From Bacilli bacterium (GTDB lineage Bacteria; Bacillota; Bacilli; Bacillales; Amphibacillaceae), in contig DUPD01000068.1 in assembly GCA_012838505.1 (NCBI GenBank), positions 1-33,528 on the forward strand: a stretch of 33,528 nt of DNA, written 5' to 3'. Below are positions 33,449-33,528 of the stretch, piece by piece (the stretch's first letter is position 1; each line of letters opens with the position of its first letter). The translations under genes were made by a program, and so were the position numbers. The notes below the pieces were generated by a model. The model ran no database searches. It was given only the letters and a program-made list of their open reading frames with translations, and was not told the DNA's origin.

Positions 33449-33528
33449 CGCAGTGCAACTGTCAGTAAGGTCCGAAAGTCGGAACCAACTGACAGTAGCG
33501 GCCCGATTGGTTCAACTAACGATCAGCA
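33449..33528. repeat. second small palindromic repeat, running off the window
   Basis: ACTGTCAGT (33458-33466) pairs with ACTGACAGT (33488-33496), with TCCGA and TCGGA inside around AAG. On the minus strand its edge TTACTGACAGTT-CACT-CGA matches the right half of the repeat at 9101-9146 between cysJ and cysI. No coding frame of rpsT or any other gene is seen in this last part. Confidence 0.6.

Noticed and set aside
33449-33528. C-terminal part of rpsT on the minus strand at the window end
   Set aside because: Stops appear in the minus-strand frames checked and no Lys/Ala-rich S20 sequence is seen; the bases form a palindromic repeat.
1-33528. CRISPR array or tRNA/rRNA genes
   Set aside because: No regularly spaced repeats and no cloverleaf or rRNA-like sequence was noticed on either strand.

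Overview
The window is a chromosomal segment of a low-GC, endospore-forming Bacillaceae-type firmicute. This rests on the gene order yqeG-yqeH-aroE-yhbY-nadD-yqeK-rsfS-yqeM-comEA-comEB-comEC-holA, an uninterrupted sigK next to sda, a SAM (S-box) riboswitch, and strong AGGAGG ribosome sites with frequent GTG and TTG starts. hemX, normally inside the Bacillus hem operon, is absent and no haem-specific gene is seen. This would fit a lineage with little or no cytochrome respiration (Amphibacillus or Halolactibacillus-like), but that is inference and the genus is not established.

Region 1 (1-2320): the 5' end of an unknown leftward gene, a bidirectional terminator, a compact type I toxin-antitoxin locus (27-residue membrane toxin plus a convergent antisense RNA), and a VanZ-family membrane protein.

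Region 2 (2400-16889): one sulfate-to-sulfide and sirohaem supra-operon led by a sigma-A promoter, a SAM-I riboswitch with terminator, and two more terminator-like hairpins. Genes in order: cysC, cysH, sat (sulfate to APS/PAPS to sulfite), cobA and sirB (sirohaem steps), a YezD-type small protein, cysJ and cysI (sulfite reductase, which needs sirohaem), sirC (precorrin-2 dehydrogenase), then hemA, hemC, hemD, hemB, hemL (glutamyl-tRNA to uroporphyrinogen III). The tetrapyrrole genes therefore appear dedicated to the cofactor of the sulfite reductase beside them. Two oddities stand out. HemC lacks the cysteine that anchors the dipyrromethane cofactor, together with the surrounding GGCQ-P motif. 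sirB has no ATG, GTG or TTG start at its conserved N terminus.

Region 3 (16890-17645): a gene-poor gap holding a diverged second copy of the antitoxin part of the type I locus without a toxin, a 47-residue putative lipoprotein, and an interrupted palindrome. The two related segments lie in the same orientation on either side of the VanZ-cys-hem block.

Region 4 (17646-21850): mltG, yrrM, greA, yrrS and mtnN, a shortened version of the Bacillus yrr cluster. Region 5 (21850-23160, leftward): intact sigK with a candidate SpoIIID/sigma-K type control region, then sda, whose upstream gap holds four near-consensus DnaA boxes. Region 6 (23167-32998, rightward): ribosome assembly and housekeeping genes (yqeG to yqeM), the competence operon comEA-EB-EC, and holA. 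Region 7 (33000-33528): no gene seen; it is filled by a large palindromic, GC-richer repeat with terminal inverted repeats, two terminator-type hairpins and a second small palindromic repeat. The 3' arm of that last repeat shares a core with a hairpin lying between cysJ and cysI.
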